Shown in pieces: positions 1 through 11,148 of a DNA stretch of 64,000 nucleotides; the stretch's first letter is position 1, and each line of letters opens with the position of its first letter. The DNA is from Pycnopodia helianthoides (taxonomy: Eukaryota; Echinodermata; Asteroidea; Forcipulatida; Asteriidae). Made by a program: the position numbers and the translations under genes. The stretch spans positions 12,864,931 to 12,928,930 of the forward strand of contig CM063243.1 in NCBI GenBank assembly GCA_032158295.1, written 5' to 3'. The notes beneath the pieces were generated by a model. That model ran no database searches, was not told where the DNA came from, and was given only the letters and a program-made list of their open reading frames with translations.

Positions 1-309
1 AACATCGTTGGTAAAAAAAAGTACTATTCGGCGTTTCTCAAATCGGCACTTTGGTTTCAAATGCTTGTGTTTTTGTTGCATATAAAAACAACAAGTGAGA
101 TGTCATAAGAGTAATTTTGGCAGAAAGAAATAAAAATGCAAATGGCATAAGATAAACAAAATCCATCCTGCTGCTGGAAAAAACCTTGCACACAGACTTA
201 AGACAGGGGATGGGGGCCTGTTCATGTCTTGGATGAAACTTTTCGTCCATTGTCTGAAACGGAAATTTGGACGAAATACAATTTTGCACGAGGTCCAAAA
301 AGAGAAGGA

Positions 310-424
310 AAAAAAATCCTTTTATTTGAACAAAAATTGTAATATTAAATCAAGAAAAATTTTGAAGAAGAAGAAAAAAAAATCCTTTTATTTGAACAAA
401 AATTGTAATATTAAATCAAGAAAA
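310..424. repeat. Two-copy tandem repeat, 66-bp period
   Basis: An A-rich block of about 49 bp at 310-358 is repeated almost identically at 376-424, with a short AAG-rich spacer between. No coding potential is apparent. The rest of 1-2600 is AT-rich intergenic or intronic sequence in which I see no gene. Confidence 0.8.
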
Positions 425-465
425 TAGTGTATATTTTAGAATTTTGTTGCATATTTCTAATGAAC

Positions 466-530
466 AGGGGGGGGGGGCGGGAACCCCTGATAAAGTGGGG
501 GGGGGGACATGTCTCCACGTCCCCCACCAA
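466..530. repeat. G-run dispersed repeat (GGGGGACAT family)
   Basis: Two long G runs surround a short segment resembling the repeats at 20149-20240 and 24386-24480, which share a GGGGGACA-type core. It is probably a fragment of a dispersed element. The long G runs are also places where consensus errors are likely. Confidence 0.45.
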
Positions 531-1699
531 TCGATGCCAATGCGCCTCTTAAACAAATTTTTACCAGTTTTAAAACAAAATTTTAATAATAGACGTGTTA
601 TAAGGAATAAAGCAACTAATTTTTCATGATTATAAGTAATGTAACTGCTGCTAATTGTTGACATTGTTTTTTTCTCTCAATGTCTCAAATGAAAGTTCAA
701 CCTCCTGGAAAAATAGCTTTTATTTTAATCAATATTTTTTTTCTGCCAAATCAGTCAAAACAAACAAAGCATCTTGAATATAAATGTATTTGTCAGAATC
801 CTTGTACTGCATATGAAAAAATGCTCATGATTGTGTTTCTTGTAGTTTTAAATTAAAACCTCTTCCCAACAATGTAGTCCTATTTTATAGTTCTTGCTGA
901 ATTGATTTTTTCTTCAATTTTAAGGGTCAGTCAAATATTTTGGCTTACCAACTCAAAACATAATTAACTCTAGTTAAAACTTGTGCCTAAATGTTTGTTT
1001 ACTTCTTCTTTCATGTGCCACTGACCCGAGTGCCTATGATGGATCCAACCAATCAAGATCTTGTGACGTCTGCTTCTGGTCTCTGCATTCACCAAGAGGG
1101 AACTTTTATCTGAGCACACATCGTAATCAAGTTCGAGTTCTAGTCAGGGTTCAGTTTGTTTAAAATCATTTTAGGTTAAAAAAAATGTACAAGACAAGTT
1201 AAAATGATCGGATGCTTTGCTGACGGAACACTATTGAGCACTAAACAAAATTTGTTATTAGAAATGATTAGAAATAAGACAATGTCACATTTGCATAGTT
1301 TGTTATTGGTACAATTCACTGAGAAGGGGCATTATTAGATGTAGGAAACCTTTGCATGGGAAAAAGACCCACAAAAATAAATCACATGCTTTTTAACTGT
1401 TTTTTAAATATTTTTATATACCATGTCCAACATTTTTTTCTGTGTACTGAACATTTTTCCTCACCATGATGATTCAAAATAAGTTTCCAAATTAGGGATT
1501 TTATTATAGTTTTTGTAAATGGATTGAGTCACAAGTCCTCAGTGTCAAGTCAGAGTCATGATAAGTCGAGTCCGGGTCTGAATTCCAGTCTCAAGTCGCG
1601 TCCAAGTCAACAAAATCGTTACTCAAGTTGGACTAGAGTCTTAGTCCTGAACTCGAATCTTACAACACTGCCACAGGTCAATATCAAGTTTATTTATGG

Positions 1700-2600
1700 T
1701 TACACTGTTTGCATGTATGTTATATGATTTTTAATAAACAGAAAAATAACTGATATATTTTGTTCTCAAAGCCTACTTCAAAAAAATATTTCTGCATGAA
1801 ATACTGCCATTTGCATGAAAAATGTCCCCAATTTGGTTTAATATTCCAATTTGCCAGATGGACATCAGCACAAATAATTAAGTTTACAGGAAATCCTAAA
1901 CTGACAACGTAAACTGTTAAAGTGTGCATATTAAAAATCTGTGAAAATTTAATTTTTGGCTTGCTCAAATTATCAATGCAGCTGCGTTGTTCAGTAACCA
2001 ATCGTGCAATGAGTTTTGTGAAATGTGCGCGTGCTGAACGCCGTTCTCATGTGGAATGCATGACTGTGTTTCAAATTGCCCATAAAGATGGCCGATTTAC
2101 GTCATATTGCAACCTATCTACAGTCTAGTGTAAATTATAAGCCCAGGCTCATATTGCAATCTCATTCAAATGTTTGACAAATCTTTGTTGCAAGTTTTGT
2201 TTTAAAACAAAAAAAGGGAATCTGAACTAAAATTTAGATTACAAGCTGAAAATGACAAACAATGTTTAGTTGCTAAAATTTGCAACAACAAAAAGATACA
2301 GAAAGTGTGCTCTTCCTAATTATTTGACATTGTAATAAGTATTAATATTTATCAATGAAATGTAGGTGATTATGTTCAAAGTCTAAGCTACTGTTTTTTC
2401 CCCACCAAAATGAAAAAGTCATAAATTTTAAGTAGCCATTTGTTGATGTTGAATTACTGCAGTTCAAATTAACGACAGTCTGCTGACTTTCATTGCTTTG
2501 AAAACTGTCTGGAAAAGGGTATATTATTAGTGTCCTACAACACATATTTTTAACTTTCTTGTGCCTTTGAAAACGTATTAATTTCTATGCAAGTCATGAA
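1700..2600. other. Left end of segmental duplication copy 1, no gene seen
   Basis: Segments here reappear in diverged form at about 27200-28150. Examples are the stretch around 1900-1960, matched near 27235-27300, and CAGTCTAGTGTAAATTA at about 2120, matched near 27515. This suggests that 1.8-17.3 kb and 27.2-39.3 kb derive from one ancestral segment. No gene is recognised in this piece. Confidence 0.5.
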
Positions 2601-2695
2601 GGTAAAAAGTAGCCATACTTTGACATGATGTTCTGTGACTGTTACAATTATTGCAGACCAGGCTACAGGACAGGAATGTGTTTTTTTCTTTTCAG

Positions 2696-2828
2696 AGCCT
2701 CCCAAACTCTTAATGATATATTAACATGTATTTTCGATTTGGTTTCCTTTTATACTTGCTGAACCATCTCCGTGTGAGGAAGGGCCAAGATGTCAGACTC
2801 TGGGATATCTTGGAAGCGGATGATGCCG
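2696..2828 (+). pseudogene. Cassette A1: signal-peptide exon with internal deletion
   Basis: The acceptor TTCTTTTCAG lies at 2686-2695 and the donor G|GTAAATC at 2828/2829. ATG is at 2726-2728. Compared with the copy at 5810, about 17 bp is deleted from the hydrophobic stretch, which moves translation into another frame. That frame is open to the donor (34 codons, ending phase 1) and ends in WDILEADDA. The leader is therefore damaged although the exon is open. Confidence 0.45.
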
Positions 2829-3040
2829 GTAAATCTAGTTTATAATAGTGTACTCTTTATAAGGATGTCTAAAACTTTAAAATGTATGCAAATGTGTGTT
2901 GTCCCACTATATTGATTTTGTAAATCAGGCAATGTATTTCATTTGTAAAATGAATTTATGGAATTTTAGAAATGAAGACTTATCATCTTCATATTCCTTG
3001 AAGTTAGCTGATTACTGAAAATGATTTTAAATCTTCACAG

Positions 3041-3185
3041 GTTGTCATGAGGAATGGCTGTGATGTAAAGCTCTGCTGTCAATATTGAAGCGATGATGTA
3101 CCTCTGTACCTAGGCCCTGGAGCTGACTTGGACCGGTCAGCTTGTATCATCACTGTAGGCAATCAGCTGAAATACTGCTAGATTG
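3041..3185 (+). pseudogene. Cassette B1 fused to duplicated 3' tail
   Basis: The acceptor AATCTTCACAG precedes 3041. The first 60 bp match cassettes at 6187 and 10468, including CTCTGCTGTCAA, which reads LCCQ in one frame. The part from about 3115 is nearly identical to 28660-28730. There is no clear donor, so it may be a terminal exon or an exon/repeat fusion. Confidence 0.4.
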
Positions 3186-3480
3186 TTTGGACTTTTTCAA
3201 TTAACCTGCACATATTAATTGTTAATATTAACCTATCACTTGGTCAAGCCTTATTACTTTCACCATAACTAAGCCTGTTACAGTTAATCTTACTAACATC
3301 AACCCCTTTCCTTCACATTTTTTTATCTTTCATCCACATCACTCAACAAACACTGCACAGTGCACACCTTATGCACTCTCTTCACATAACCCCAATACAT
3401 AACATTATATTGATTTTGAATTGAATTATTTTTGTATCGTTTTGTTTTATTTATTGCTATGATGACATGCTGTACCATCA
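3186..3480. other. Duplicated intronic segment, no gene seen
   Basis: This stretch is almost the same as about 28735-29030, including a run of short C-rich motifs around CACTGCACAGTGCACACC. It is non-coding in all frames I checked and marks good collinearity between the two large copies. Confidence 0.55.
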
Positions 3481-3488
3481 ACATATGA

Positions 3489-3588
3489 GCAAGGGCCAAG
3501 ATGACTTAAGAGAACAGTTTCTGTCTCCTTGGTGGTTGCAAGATTTCGATGCAGTCTGATGATACTATTGAGTTGACAGTCGGATCAG
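3489..3588 (+). pseudogene. Cassette H1
   Basis: The exon-like stretch ends at ATCAG|GTAAAG. One frame reads GQDDLREQFLSPWWLQDFDA and then meets two adjacent stops. It resembles the GQD...WDIL tail of the A cassettes and is duplicated at about 29029-29126. It is a decayed module. Confidence 0.4.
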
Positions 3589-4270
3589 GTAAAGTTATTC
3601 ACACCGAATACTAAATTGACAGGCAATATTTCATTACAAGCTTGGTATGAATTGCTTAGTTTATTATGTAAGTCAGAACTGGCCATACAAAGATTTTCAG
3701 TGAGTTTTCTTCACCTGAGTTAAACATGACCTGGGAGAGGTTTAGCTTCATTCACAAATGATATTTTGTTCGTGAGCCTCCACACTCAAACAATTTTTAA
3801 TCATATCTTTGAAGAATTCAACATTGGCCTAATGTTAGATATAGTAGCCTGTAAGATTCTGGTGTTGCTGTTGATATGAAATCAAGTTTTCTGTAACAAA
3901 TCAATATCAAGTTTTCTGTAACTCACTGAGTTGTTCATCAACTGTTAATACTTGCAGGTTGACATTGTTGATAAAAGTTGTGTTTTTTAACTGTTGTGAT
4001 AACAAAAATGACTCTCCAATATTTTTATCAGTAGAGTTGAACATAAACCTGGAACGGGGTTAACCTTGACGTAAATCTGAAAGTTGTGTTTGTAGTCATA
4101 CCCAGACAATTTTTAGTGAAATCATTAAAAGCATCAACACTGGCCCATTGTTAGGATACTATAACCTGGTGTAAGACTTTGGTATATGATATTTTGAAAA
4201 TCAGAGAAAAAAACTATTCTGTTTGTTATGTTTCTTTTGCCATCAAGCTGTTATTAATTCATATTTGCAG

Positions 4271-4366
4271 GTGGTTGTGATGAATCCCTTGGATTATTTT
4301 GCTGTTGTCAACATGGAGACATTGGTGGAGTTGTGAGGAAAGTCGATGACATCTATTCTCATCCAG
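4271..4366 (+). CDS. Cassette E1: fully open phase 1-1 Cys-rich module exon
   Basis: The acceptor ATATTTGCAG is directly upstream and the exon ends CCAG|GT. Read in phase 1, the 96 bp are open throughout: GCDESLGLFCCCQHGDIGG, then VVRKVDDIYSHP. It contains four cysteines (one plus a CCC triplet), an acidic DE pair and HGDIGGV. The exon is symmetric, so it can be duplicated or skipped without changing frame. The donor (GTTGAA) is weak. A near-identical first half occurs at 34370. The family is not recognised; a disulphide-rich extracellular module is an inference from composition and from the signal-peptide cassettes nearby. Confidence 0.5.
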
Positions 4367-4862
4367 GTTGAACGGTACAATTTAAAGATAAGATTTCTTA
4401 AGCTTAGCTTCATAACCCTGCAGCTTAGACACAGAGTAAATTTTATAGCCATCTGATTACTTCATTAAGAATGTTTGATTACCATTCACAAATGCACACA
4501 GAAACTATCATCCCAAAATAGTTTAGTGGCTCAAATATATTTGGATAAATTGGGCATCCAAATAACTTTTTGAGTAAATTTTGTGGCTTTGTCCAACTTA
4601 TCATTTGCAGTTTGACTTGTACAGGCATGCAACTTTTCCTCGGATCAGCTGATTTCCTTTTTTTTTATTCTCAGTTTTACCATTCAAAATTGAAAAAATA
4701 CTATTGAAAATCATTGAAATTTTGTCATTTCCTCTTTTTGGTGAAGTTACAGTTGCATGCCTGCTTGTATCATCTAGTATTTTTGAAATTCAAATTAACT
4801 TTGGAGTCAGTTTATAGTTTTATTTATTTCCAAGTTACATCATAGGGAATAGTTTTGTACAG

Positions 4863-4957
4863 ATTGTTGCGATCGATGGCTACCGTGAAGATTCACTTTC
4901 CATGCAGTGTTCTGTTGTCAACCCGGACTACAAAAACATCAATGGAGATCTTTCAAG
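4863..4957 (+). pseudogene. Cassette E-like 2
   Basis: The acceptor TTTTGTACAG and the donor CAAG|GTATGA are good. One frame contains VFCCQPG and another contains NPDYKNINGDLS, matching the two halves of the module, so at least one frameshift separates them. The intron after it (4958-5060) is closely matched after 34459. Confidence 0.4.
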
Positions 4958-5361
4958 GTATGATCAGAATCTTCTTATTTATAGCTCATTACCAAGTTAG
5001 GATCCTTCTGTAGATGTAGAATTGATTACACTGAGTCTACTCTTGATTTATAACAGAATAATTCTTTATGCCGTTAAACCCAGGCCATTCTTGAAAAACC
5101 TTTTGAAGCCTTAAAAAATCAGCAAATGTTGAATTGTTATAATAAGTCATGCTGTCATCAAAGTCACTACTCTGATTTGCATTTTGGATACAGGTGGTTG
5201 CTATTAATGGGGAACTGTGAAGACTTGGATATGATATTTACTTTTTCAACTTGTAAAGTTGACATTGAATAATTAGATCAGGAGAAAAATAATAATTTAA
5301 ACCCTCAAAATTCCATATTTAATTCAGAATCTTTCTGTTAGTTATTTGTTTTGTTATTCAG

Positions 5362-5468
5362 TTTGCTGTTTGTTTGATGACTGTTACTTTGGCGCTTACT
5401 GAATGATCTGACTGAGTTGCTGGGATGTGCCTGTCAATTGTATCCAGATTCACTCTCTGCCTTCACAG
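5362..5468 (+). pseudogene. Cassette M1: CC-FDDC tail exon
   Basis: The acceptor TTATTCAG is directly upstream. Phase 1 reads CCLFDDCYFGAY and then TGA at 5400-5402. A second frame continues open to the donor ACAG|GTAGAT with LLNDLTELLGCACQLY. Three further copies (30017, 31305, 33027) keep the first frame and the stop. It is either a true C-terminal exon or an old shared frameshift. Confidence 0.45.
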
Positions 5469-5700
5469 GTAGATTTTGTTTCTGTTCTTTCATTACAAAG
5501 ATCCATCCTTTTGGATAAATGTCTGTAAATGTGTTTATATGTCCCACTTGTTTTATAAAGTATTTTTTAACTTGTAGAAAGTGTTGTGTCTTTCTGAAAA
5601 AGAAAGAAAAAATTCAAAACAGTATTCCCAAGGTGATCATCAGACTATGTTTCTGGTAAACTGTTTGTACTGATGTGATAACAACTTAACTGTCTTTCAG

Positions 5701-5790
5701 GTCATTGTGACAACTGCTTCAATGTAGTTTCATTGTCATATGGACCATGAAGATGGTGTGGTGTCATGGTGCAAGGAGAGTGACGCCAAA
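5701..5790 (+). pseudogene. Cassette F1, truncated and joined to A2 upstream sequence
   Basis: The acceptor CTGTCTTTCAG is directly upstream. The first 85 bp match the F cassettes at 30330, 31550 and 33269 (C-rich start, then ATGAAGATGG). At about 5787 the sequence switches to the 5' flank of an A cassette, so the last part of F and the A acceptor are missing. The join shows unequal recombination between cassettes. Confidence 0.45.
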
Positions 5791-5809
5791 CTCTTCATGA
5801 TATATTAAC

Positions 5810-5967
5810 ATGTATTTTCTATTTGGTTTCCTTTTGTTTTTCATGACAGTGATACTTGCTGAACCATCTCCATGTGAGCGAGGGCAAAGATGTTTTTAGA
5901 CTCTGGGATATCTTGGAAGCGGAAGATGTTTTCAGACTGTGGGATATCTTGGAAGCGGAAGATGCAG
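5810..5967 (+). pseudogene. Cassette A2: intact-looking signal peptide, early stop
   Basis: ATG is at 5810. The leader reads MYFLFGFLLFFMTVILA followed by EPSPCERGQRCF and TAG at 5897-5899. The hydrophobic core and the small residue before EPSPC fit a secretory signal peptide with cleavage after Ala17. After the stop, a segment of about 36 bp (GGGATATCTTGGAAGC core) is tandemly duplicated before the donor GCAG|GTAAAT. The leader is plausible as a signal peptide; the copy as a whole is a pseudogene unless it ends here as a 29-residue peptide. Confidence 0.5.
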
Positions 5968-6186
5968 GTAAATCTAGTTTATAATAGTGTACTCTTTATC
6001 AGGATGTCTAAGACTTAAAAATGTCTGCAAATGTGTGTTGTCCCACTCCATAAATGTTGTAATTCAGGCAATGTATTTAATTTGTAAACTGAATTAATGG
6101 GATTTTAGAATTGAAGACGTATCATCTTCATTATCCTTGAAGTTTGCTGATTACTGAAAATAATTTGAATCTCCATTTGTTAACAG

Positions 6187-6252
6187 GTCATGAGGAATGC
6201 CTGTGATGTAAAGCTCTGCTGTCAACCGTGAAGTGCTGATGGAATCATAAGG
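6187..6252 (+). pseudogene. Cassette B2
   Basis: The acceptor TTGTTAACAG and the donor ATAAG|GGTAAA flank it. One frame reads ACDVKLCCQP, a stop, then SADGII, matching the C-D...CCQ...DG pattern of the module with one nonsense codon. Confidence 0.4.
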
Positions 6253-6385
6253 GTAAATGAGTGAATTCTTTATACTAAATTGTACATGTACTCATCACAA
6301 TTTAACAGTTCCCAGTTCAAAAACCAGACCATTCTGAAACAATCAACACTAAGCTGATGGTCCAACTTTACCTTGCCGAACTTAA

Positions 6386-6765
6386 AGACAATGGACACCT
6401 TTGGTTATTGTCAAAGACCAGTCTTCTCACTTGGTGTCTCTCAACATATGCACAAAATAACAAACCTGTGAAAATTTGAACTCAATTGGTCGTCGAAGTT
6501 GCGAGATAACAATGGAAGAAAAAACACCCTTGTCACACGAAGTTGTGAGCTTTCAGATGCTTGATTTTGAGACCTCACGCGTGAGGTCTCAAAATCAATT
6601 CAAACATTTTACTGAGAAATTACTTCTTTCTCAAAAACTACGTTACTTAAGAGGGAGCCGTTTCTCACAATGTGTTTTACTATCAACAGCTCTCCATTGC
6701 TCGTTACCAAGTAGGTTTTTATGCTAACAGTTATTTTGAGTAATTACCAATAGTGTCCAGTGCCT
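6386..6765 (+). mobile_element. TTAA-type MITE, family 1
   Basis: The 380-bp element is flanked by TTAA on both sides (6382-6385 and 6766-6769). Its ends are inverted: AGACAATGGACACC on the left and GTGTCCAGTGCCT on the right. Paralogous intron copies at about 7145 and 11395 carry the uninterrupted site CGAGCTTAAACAC, which confirms insertion and the 4-bp duplication. TTAA targets are typical of piggyBac-like transposases. No transposase is encoded. Confidence 0.85.
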
Positions 6766-6869
6766 TTAAAGACTGATACACTATGATGTTCAAATTACTT
6801 CATGTAAGACTGATGATGGACTGATCTACCTCTGTACTCTAAGATCAACTTTGTACTCTAATTGCTTAG

Positions 6870-7015
6870 ATTGTCATGGTGAATCATCGAGATAGTTTGC
6901 TGCTTTCAACATGGACCAAGAGAACATCTATGGAGGTGTGTTTCAAGGAGTGAGGAGGATGACATATCAGGTACAGCATCTACTCATCAACAGTTGAGAA
7001 GATGGGAATTTCAAG
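6870..7015 (+). pseudogene. Cassette C1
   Basis: The acceptor AATTGCTTAG and the donor TTTCAAG|GTAAGT are strong. Fragments of frame include CHGESSR, then NMDQENIYGGVFQG, then EDDISGTASTHQQLRRWEFQ in a third frame. The last part is open and ends in phase 1. Stop and frame changes break it. Confidence 0.45.
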
Positions 7016-7325
7016 GTAAGTTCTTTTGTAGAGTTGTACAAGTTCAAATTTTTCCTGTAAGTTTAGTGTGGAAGTTTAAATGTATAAAAAACCAGACCAT
7101 TCTGAAACAATCAACACTTTGCTGATGGTCCAACGTTACATTGCCGAGCTTAAACACTAATGCTAGTATTCTTATTGGATGGTGCCATTTTAAAGATTGG
7201 TGAAATATTTGTTTTAAAAATAAAAAAATGTGTCGCATTGACTAATTTGAACTTTGGAGACTTTTTTTTTTAAAGTAAGTTGTTCATTCAATGTTGACTT
7301 GTATGTATGTCTCGATTTTGTCCAG

Positions 7326-7447
7326 ATTGTCAAGATGTGGCTCTGATGCAGTGCTCCTCCATCAACATGAAGACATCAGAGGTGTGGCTTGTTAGGAGAA
7401 CATGACATCCAAGTCCTCAATATCATGCTGGAGTAAGGAATTGTAAG
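7326..7447 (+). pseudogene. Cassette D1
   Basis: It lies between TTTTGTCCAG and TAAG|GTAAGA. It begins CQD and then hits TGA. Compared with D2-D4 it lacks about 8 bp after CATCAACATG. D-family copies at 11569, 12593, 13344 and 17843 share TGCAGTGCTCCTCCATCAA. Confidence 0.4.
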
Positions 7448-7863
7448 GTAAGATTGGTTTAGCTGAGCTCAATACTTATGCAGCCTCAGAAATATCATCT
7501 GATATAAAACCTATTGATGCATCATAGATCAATCTTCATCTACAATACTGTAACTTATATAGCCTGCAGTATCAGAGTCCAGTTTTGTTCATGAAAATGT
7601 TCAGAGAATTCTGATTGAAACAAGAGTCATTGCGCCACTGGTTCTTTTCAGAACCGCCACAACTCTCGGAGAGACAATTTTCATGTACATGGTTTTAGCG
7701 CAAACATGACAAATCCTGTCTGTACAATCTTAAGCATTCAAAGATTATATTAAAGGATCAACACAAGGAGTCCTGAAGTAACTCCTTCCAGAGCCTTCTT
7801 GGAATGTTTTTAGATATTGTCGTCCGGTGTTTACAAACTTTCCATTAATTACCAGTTCTTGGT

Positions 7864-8017
7864 CTGAGATGTTTTTATGCTTTGTTTTTCTTTAGCTTAC
7901 TATACGATGGTGATAAATGCTGAAACCAACTGCCTGTGAATGAGGACCGGGATGGCATCTCTTCCACGGTCCATTTATGCGTCAGATTCAGGATTGTCTT
8001 GCAATCAGATAATGCAG
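7864..8017 (+). pseudogene. Cassette A3, strongly diverged
   Basis: A degenerate leader starts at ATG 7869 (MFLCFVFL and a stop). AATGCTGAAACCAACTGC corresponds to the TTGCTGAACCATCTCC stretch of the other A copies. The donor TGCAG|GTAGAT is kept. Several stops are present. Confidence 0.35.
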
Positions 8018-8189
8018 GTAGATCCAGTTTAGACTTTAAAATGTCTGCAATTGCATTTTGTTTGACTTCATGAATTGTGTGAAGCAAGCTTTTCATTACT
8101 TGTAAAATGAATTTACAGGATTTGACAAAGGAAGACATACTCGCTTTAAATTCCTTGAAATGCATTGTTTTCTGCAAATGTATTTACAT

Positions 8190-10470
8190 TTCTATTTCTA
8201 TTTGCGATGATGTCAACTCTTCCTACTCTGCTTACTGTAGCATGCTGATAAAGGCAGCCAAGCAATCCATCCCAAGAGGCTACCATAAGAGCTACATCCC
8301 CTGCTGGGATGAAGAGTGCCAAGAATTGTATGAGGACTTTACTTCATCTACATCTAAGGAAGAGTCTGACGCAAGAGCTACTGTATTACTGTCAAGGCTG
8401 GACAAAAAACGCAAGGAGCGATGGATTGAGACTGTGGAATCAATTGACTTCATTCACTCAAGCAGAAAGGCATGGCAAGCTGTCAACCGCCTCACTGGCA
8501 GAACTACATTAAGTGCCAAAAAGTGTCCTGTCACCGCTAACTCCATCGCCAGCGTGCTTGTAAACAATGGTCGTTTTGACAAGCCAGACCGTGATCACGC
8601 CAGGCAGGTCAAGAAGGAAGTGGCTGCACTCTGGAAGACAAAAAGCACCATCCATCTTTCTGATACTTTTTCCACGGAGGAAATGGTAGCAGCCTTGAAA
8701 CTCCTCAAGCCTGGTAAGGCTCCAGGGCCAGATAGTATCCACCCAGATTTCCTCCGCCATGCTGGAACTGCGGCAACAAACTGGCTTCGTGAATTCCTGT
8801 CATCCTGTATGGAGCATGGAAAGATTCCAAAGATCTGGCGAAAGGCAACAGTGATAGCACTGCCTAAACCAAACAAGGCGAAGGATGACCCCAAAAGCTA
8901 CCGTCCCATCTCCCTACTTTGTATCCCCTTCAAGCTACTTGAACGCCTGATACACAGCCGCATCAACCCTATCATCGACTCCCAGCTACCTCAAGAACAG
9001 GCTGGCTTTCGCTGTGGCAGATCAACAGCAGACCAGGTGACCCTTCTCACTCAGGACATAGAGGACAGTTTCGAAGGAAAACAGAAGACAGGCGCTGTGT
9101 TTGTTGACCTCACAGCAGCCTATGACACTGTGTGGCCCAGAGGACTTACCTTTAAGCTCCAGAAGCTACTCCCAGACAGGCACATGGTTTCTTTCATCCT
9201 CCAGCTCATTTCCAACCGTAGCTTTGTCCTAAAGACAAGTGATGGACAGCAAAGCAGACCACGCCATCTGAAAAATGGTGTCCCCCAGGGTTTCGTCTTA
9301 GCACCTCTACTCTTCAATATCTATATCCATGACCTGCCAGATACCATCTCAAAAAAGTATGGATATGCAGACGACCTGGCTATTCTGACGTCCGACAAAA
9401 CATGGGACCCAGTCGAGAGCACATTAAGTCAAGACATGGACTCCCTGGCTACCTACCTTCAGCACTGGAGGCTCAAGCTAAGCATAGGCAAGACCGTCTC
9501 TGCTGCTTTTCACCTATGCAACTGGGAGGCGAAGAGAGAACTAAATGTCACCCTCAAGGCTGATCGGCTGAGATTTGACTTGTGCCCAACATACCTCGGA
9601 GTGAAACTTGACAGAGCACTCAACTACAGACAACACCTTGAAAGCCTGCGAGACAAGGTCACTTCAAGAGGTGTCCTAATCCGCCGTCTAGCTGGCACTA
9701 GTTGGGGAGCAAGCGCCAAAACCCTCCGCACATCGTCTCTGGCCCTCGTCTATGACCCAGCAGATTACTGCGCACCAGTCTGAAGTAGAAGCTGTCACAC
9801 ATCTTTGGTTGGCACCTGCCTAAATGAATCCATGCGTACAATAGCAGGATGCATATAAAGGCCAACACCCGTTGAGCAACTACCTGTCCTGGCAGGAATT
9901 CCTCCACCGGACATCCGACGGAAGGCAGCTACGTTGGCTATTACACGGCGAGCCCAAGAACCTGATCACCTACTCCACAAGTCCCTCAGTCGTGCTAGAG
10001 CCGGAGAACGCAGGAGATTGTCCTCCAGACAGTCTTTTGCCCCACATGCACTTGACCTGATGAAGACCAACCAGCCAAACCAGACCACAAAAGACTGGAC
10101 AGGAAACACGTGGACAGGTCAGTGGCACAAATCGTCATCCTCACTGCAGCGCTTCATCCGGAACCCAACGGATACTAGTCCAGGCTGTGACTTACCCAGG
10201 CACGCTTGGACAAAGCTAAATCGTCTGGGAAGTGGTGTCGGACGTTTCAAGGCCAACATGTTCAGATGGGGCTTGGCCCAAAGTCCAGCTTGTGAGTGTG
10301 GTGCAGAGGAGCAAACAGCAGATCACATCATCACAACATGCCCCCTGTTTAAACCACCAAATGGCATCCCTGGGCTGATGGAAGTAGATGAGGCCACTAG
10401 AGAGTGGCTGCTTCACAGTACTATGGAAATCTAGTAAGTTTTGCTCTCGACATACGCAAGAAGAACGGGT
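8190..10470 (+). mobile_element. 5'-truncated non-LTR retrotransposon (Jockey/CR1-like) inserted in the array
   Basis: Host array sequence runs to about 8170 and resumes at about 10468 with GGGTTGTCATGAGG, which matches cassette B elsewhere. The insert carries a reverse-transcriptase ORF and a CxC...H...C tail, and no endonuclease domain is visible, so the element is 5' truncated. No clear target-site duplication or poly(A) was found. The clade assignment is tentative. Confidence 0.8.
8206..10434 (+). pseudogene. LINE ORF2-like reverse transcriptase, two nonsense codons
   Basis: The frame is open from about 8107 to TGA at 9781-9783, but its first Met (8107) lies in host sequence, so that start is fortuitous. 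Motifs counted from 8107: FVDLTAAYDTVW at about residue 332, GVPQGFVLAPLLFNIY near 397 and the catalytic YADD at 420-423. KPGKAPGPDSIHPDFL marks the start of the RT domain. The same frame reopens after 9783, has a second stop (TAA 9856-9858) and runs to 10434. It ends with CECGAEEQTADHIITTCP, a Cys/His motif common at LINE C-termini. The first stop probably arose from a Trp codon (TGG to TGA). A dead copy. Confidence 0.85.
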
Positions 10471-10536
10471 TGTCATGAGGAATAGCTGTTATGTAAAGCT
10501 CTGCTGTCAACCTTAAAGTGCTGATGGAATCATAAG
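10468..10536 (+). pseudogene. Cassette B3, acceptor lost to LINE insertion
   Basis: The sequence matches B2 closely (TGTAAAGCTCTGCTGTCAA), but the bases directly upstream are the 3' end of the LINE, so the usual pyrimidine-AG is gone. The donor is also changed from GGTAAA to GGCAAG. Confidence 0.5.
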
Positions 10537-10676
10537 GGCAAGTGAGTGAATTCTTTATACTAAATTGTACATCTACTCATCACAATGTTCCCTTAATATT
10601 TCTTGAAATAAATCTTCAACAAGTAGAAAGAGCATTATTGTCAACAGCAACTTGTTTCACCATTGGATCTTTTCAG

Positions 10677-10828
10677 AACCTCCCCATCTCTCCAGGAGAT
10701 ATTAACATGTATTTTATATTTGGTTTCCTTTTGTTTATCATGACAGCGATACTTGCTGAACCGTCTCCATGTGAGTGAGGGCCAAGATCTTGTCAGACTG
10801 TGGGATATCTTGGAAGCGGATGATGCCA
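10677..10828 (+). pseudogene. Cassette A4: signal-peptide exon, early stop
   Basis: The acceptor GATCTTTTCAG and the donor GCCA|GTAAAT flank it. ATG at 10707 opens MYFIFGFLLFIMTAILA and EPSPCE, then TGA at 10776-10778. The leader closely matches the one at 5810, with mostly conservative changes (L/I, F/I, V/A). A downstream frame reads GQDLVRLWDILEADDA. Confidence 0.5.
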
Positions 10829-11148
10829 GTAAATCTAGTTTATAATAGTGTACTCTTTATCAGGATGTCTAAGACTTCAAAATGTCTCCAAATGTGTGTT
10901 GTCCCACTCCATAAATTTTGTAATTCAGGCAATGTATTTAATGTGTAAAACAAGTTTATGGGATTTCATTTTTATGGTTTTAATATCGATTCTAAACTGA
11001 ACTGTCTTGTAAACTTTGAAAAATTCCAGCCGGTTCCAAGGAAGATATCGGGAAAAAAATGTGATGTTCAAATTACCTTATTTTAGACTGATGTTGGACT
11101 AATCTACCTTTGTATTCAAGAATCAGCTTGATTACTTCCATTGCTTAG

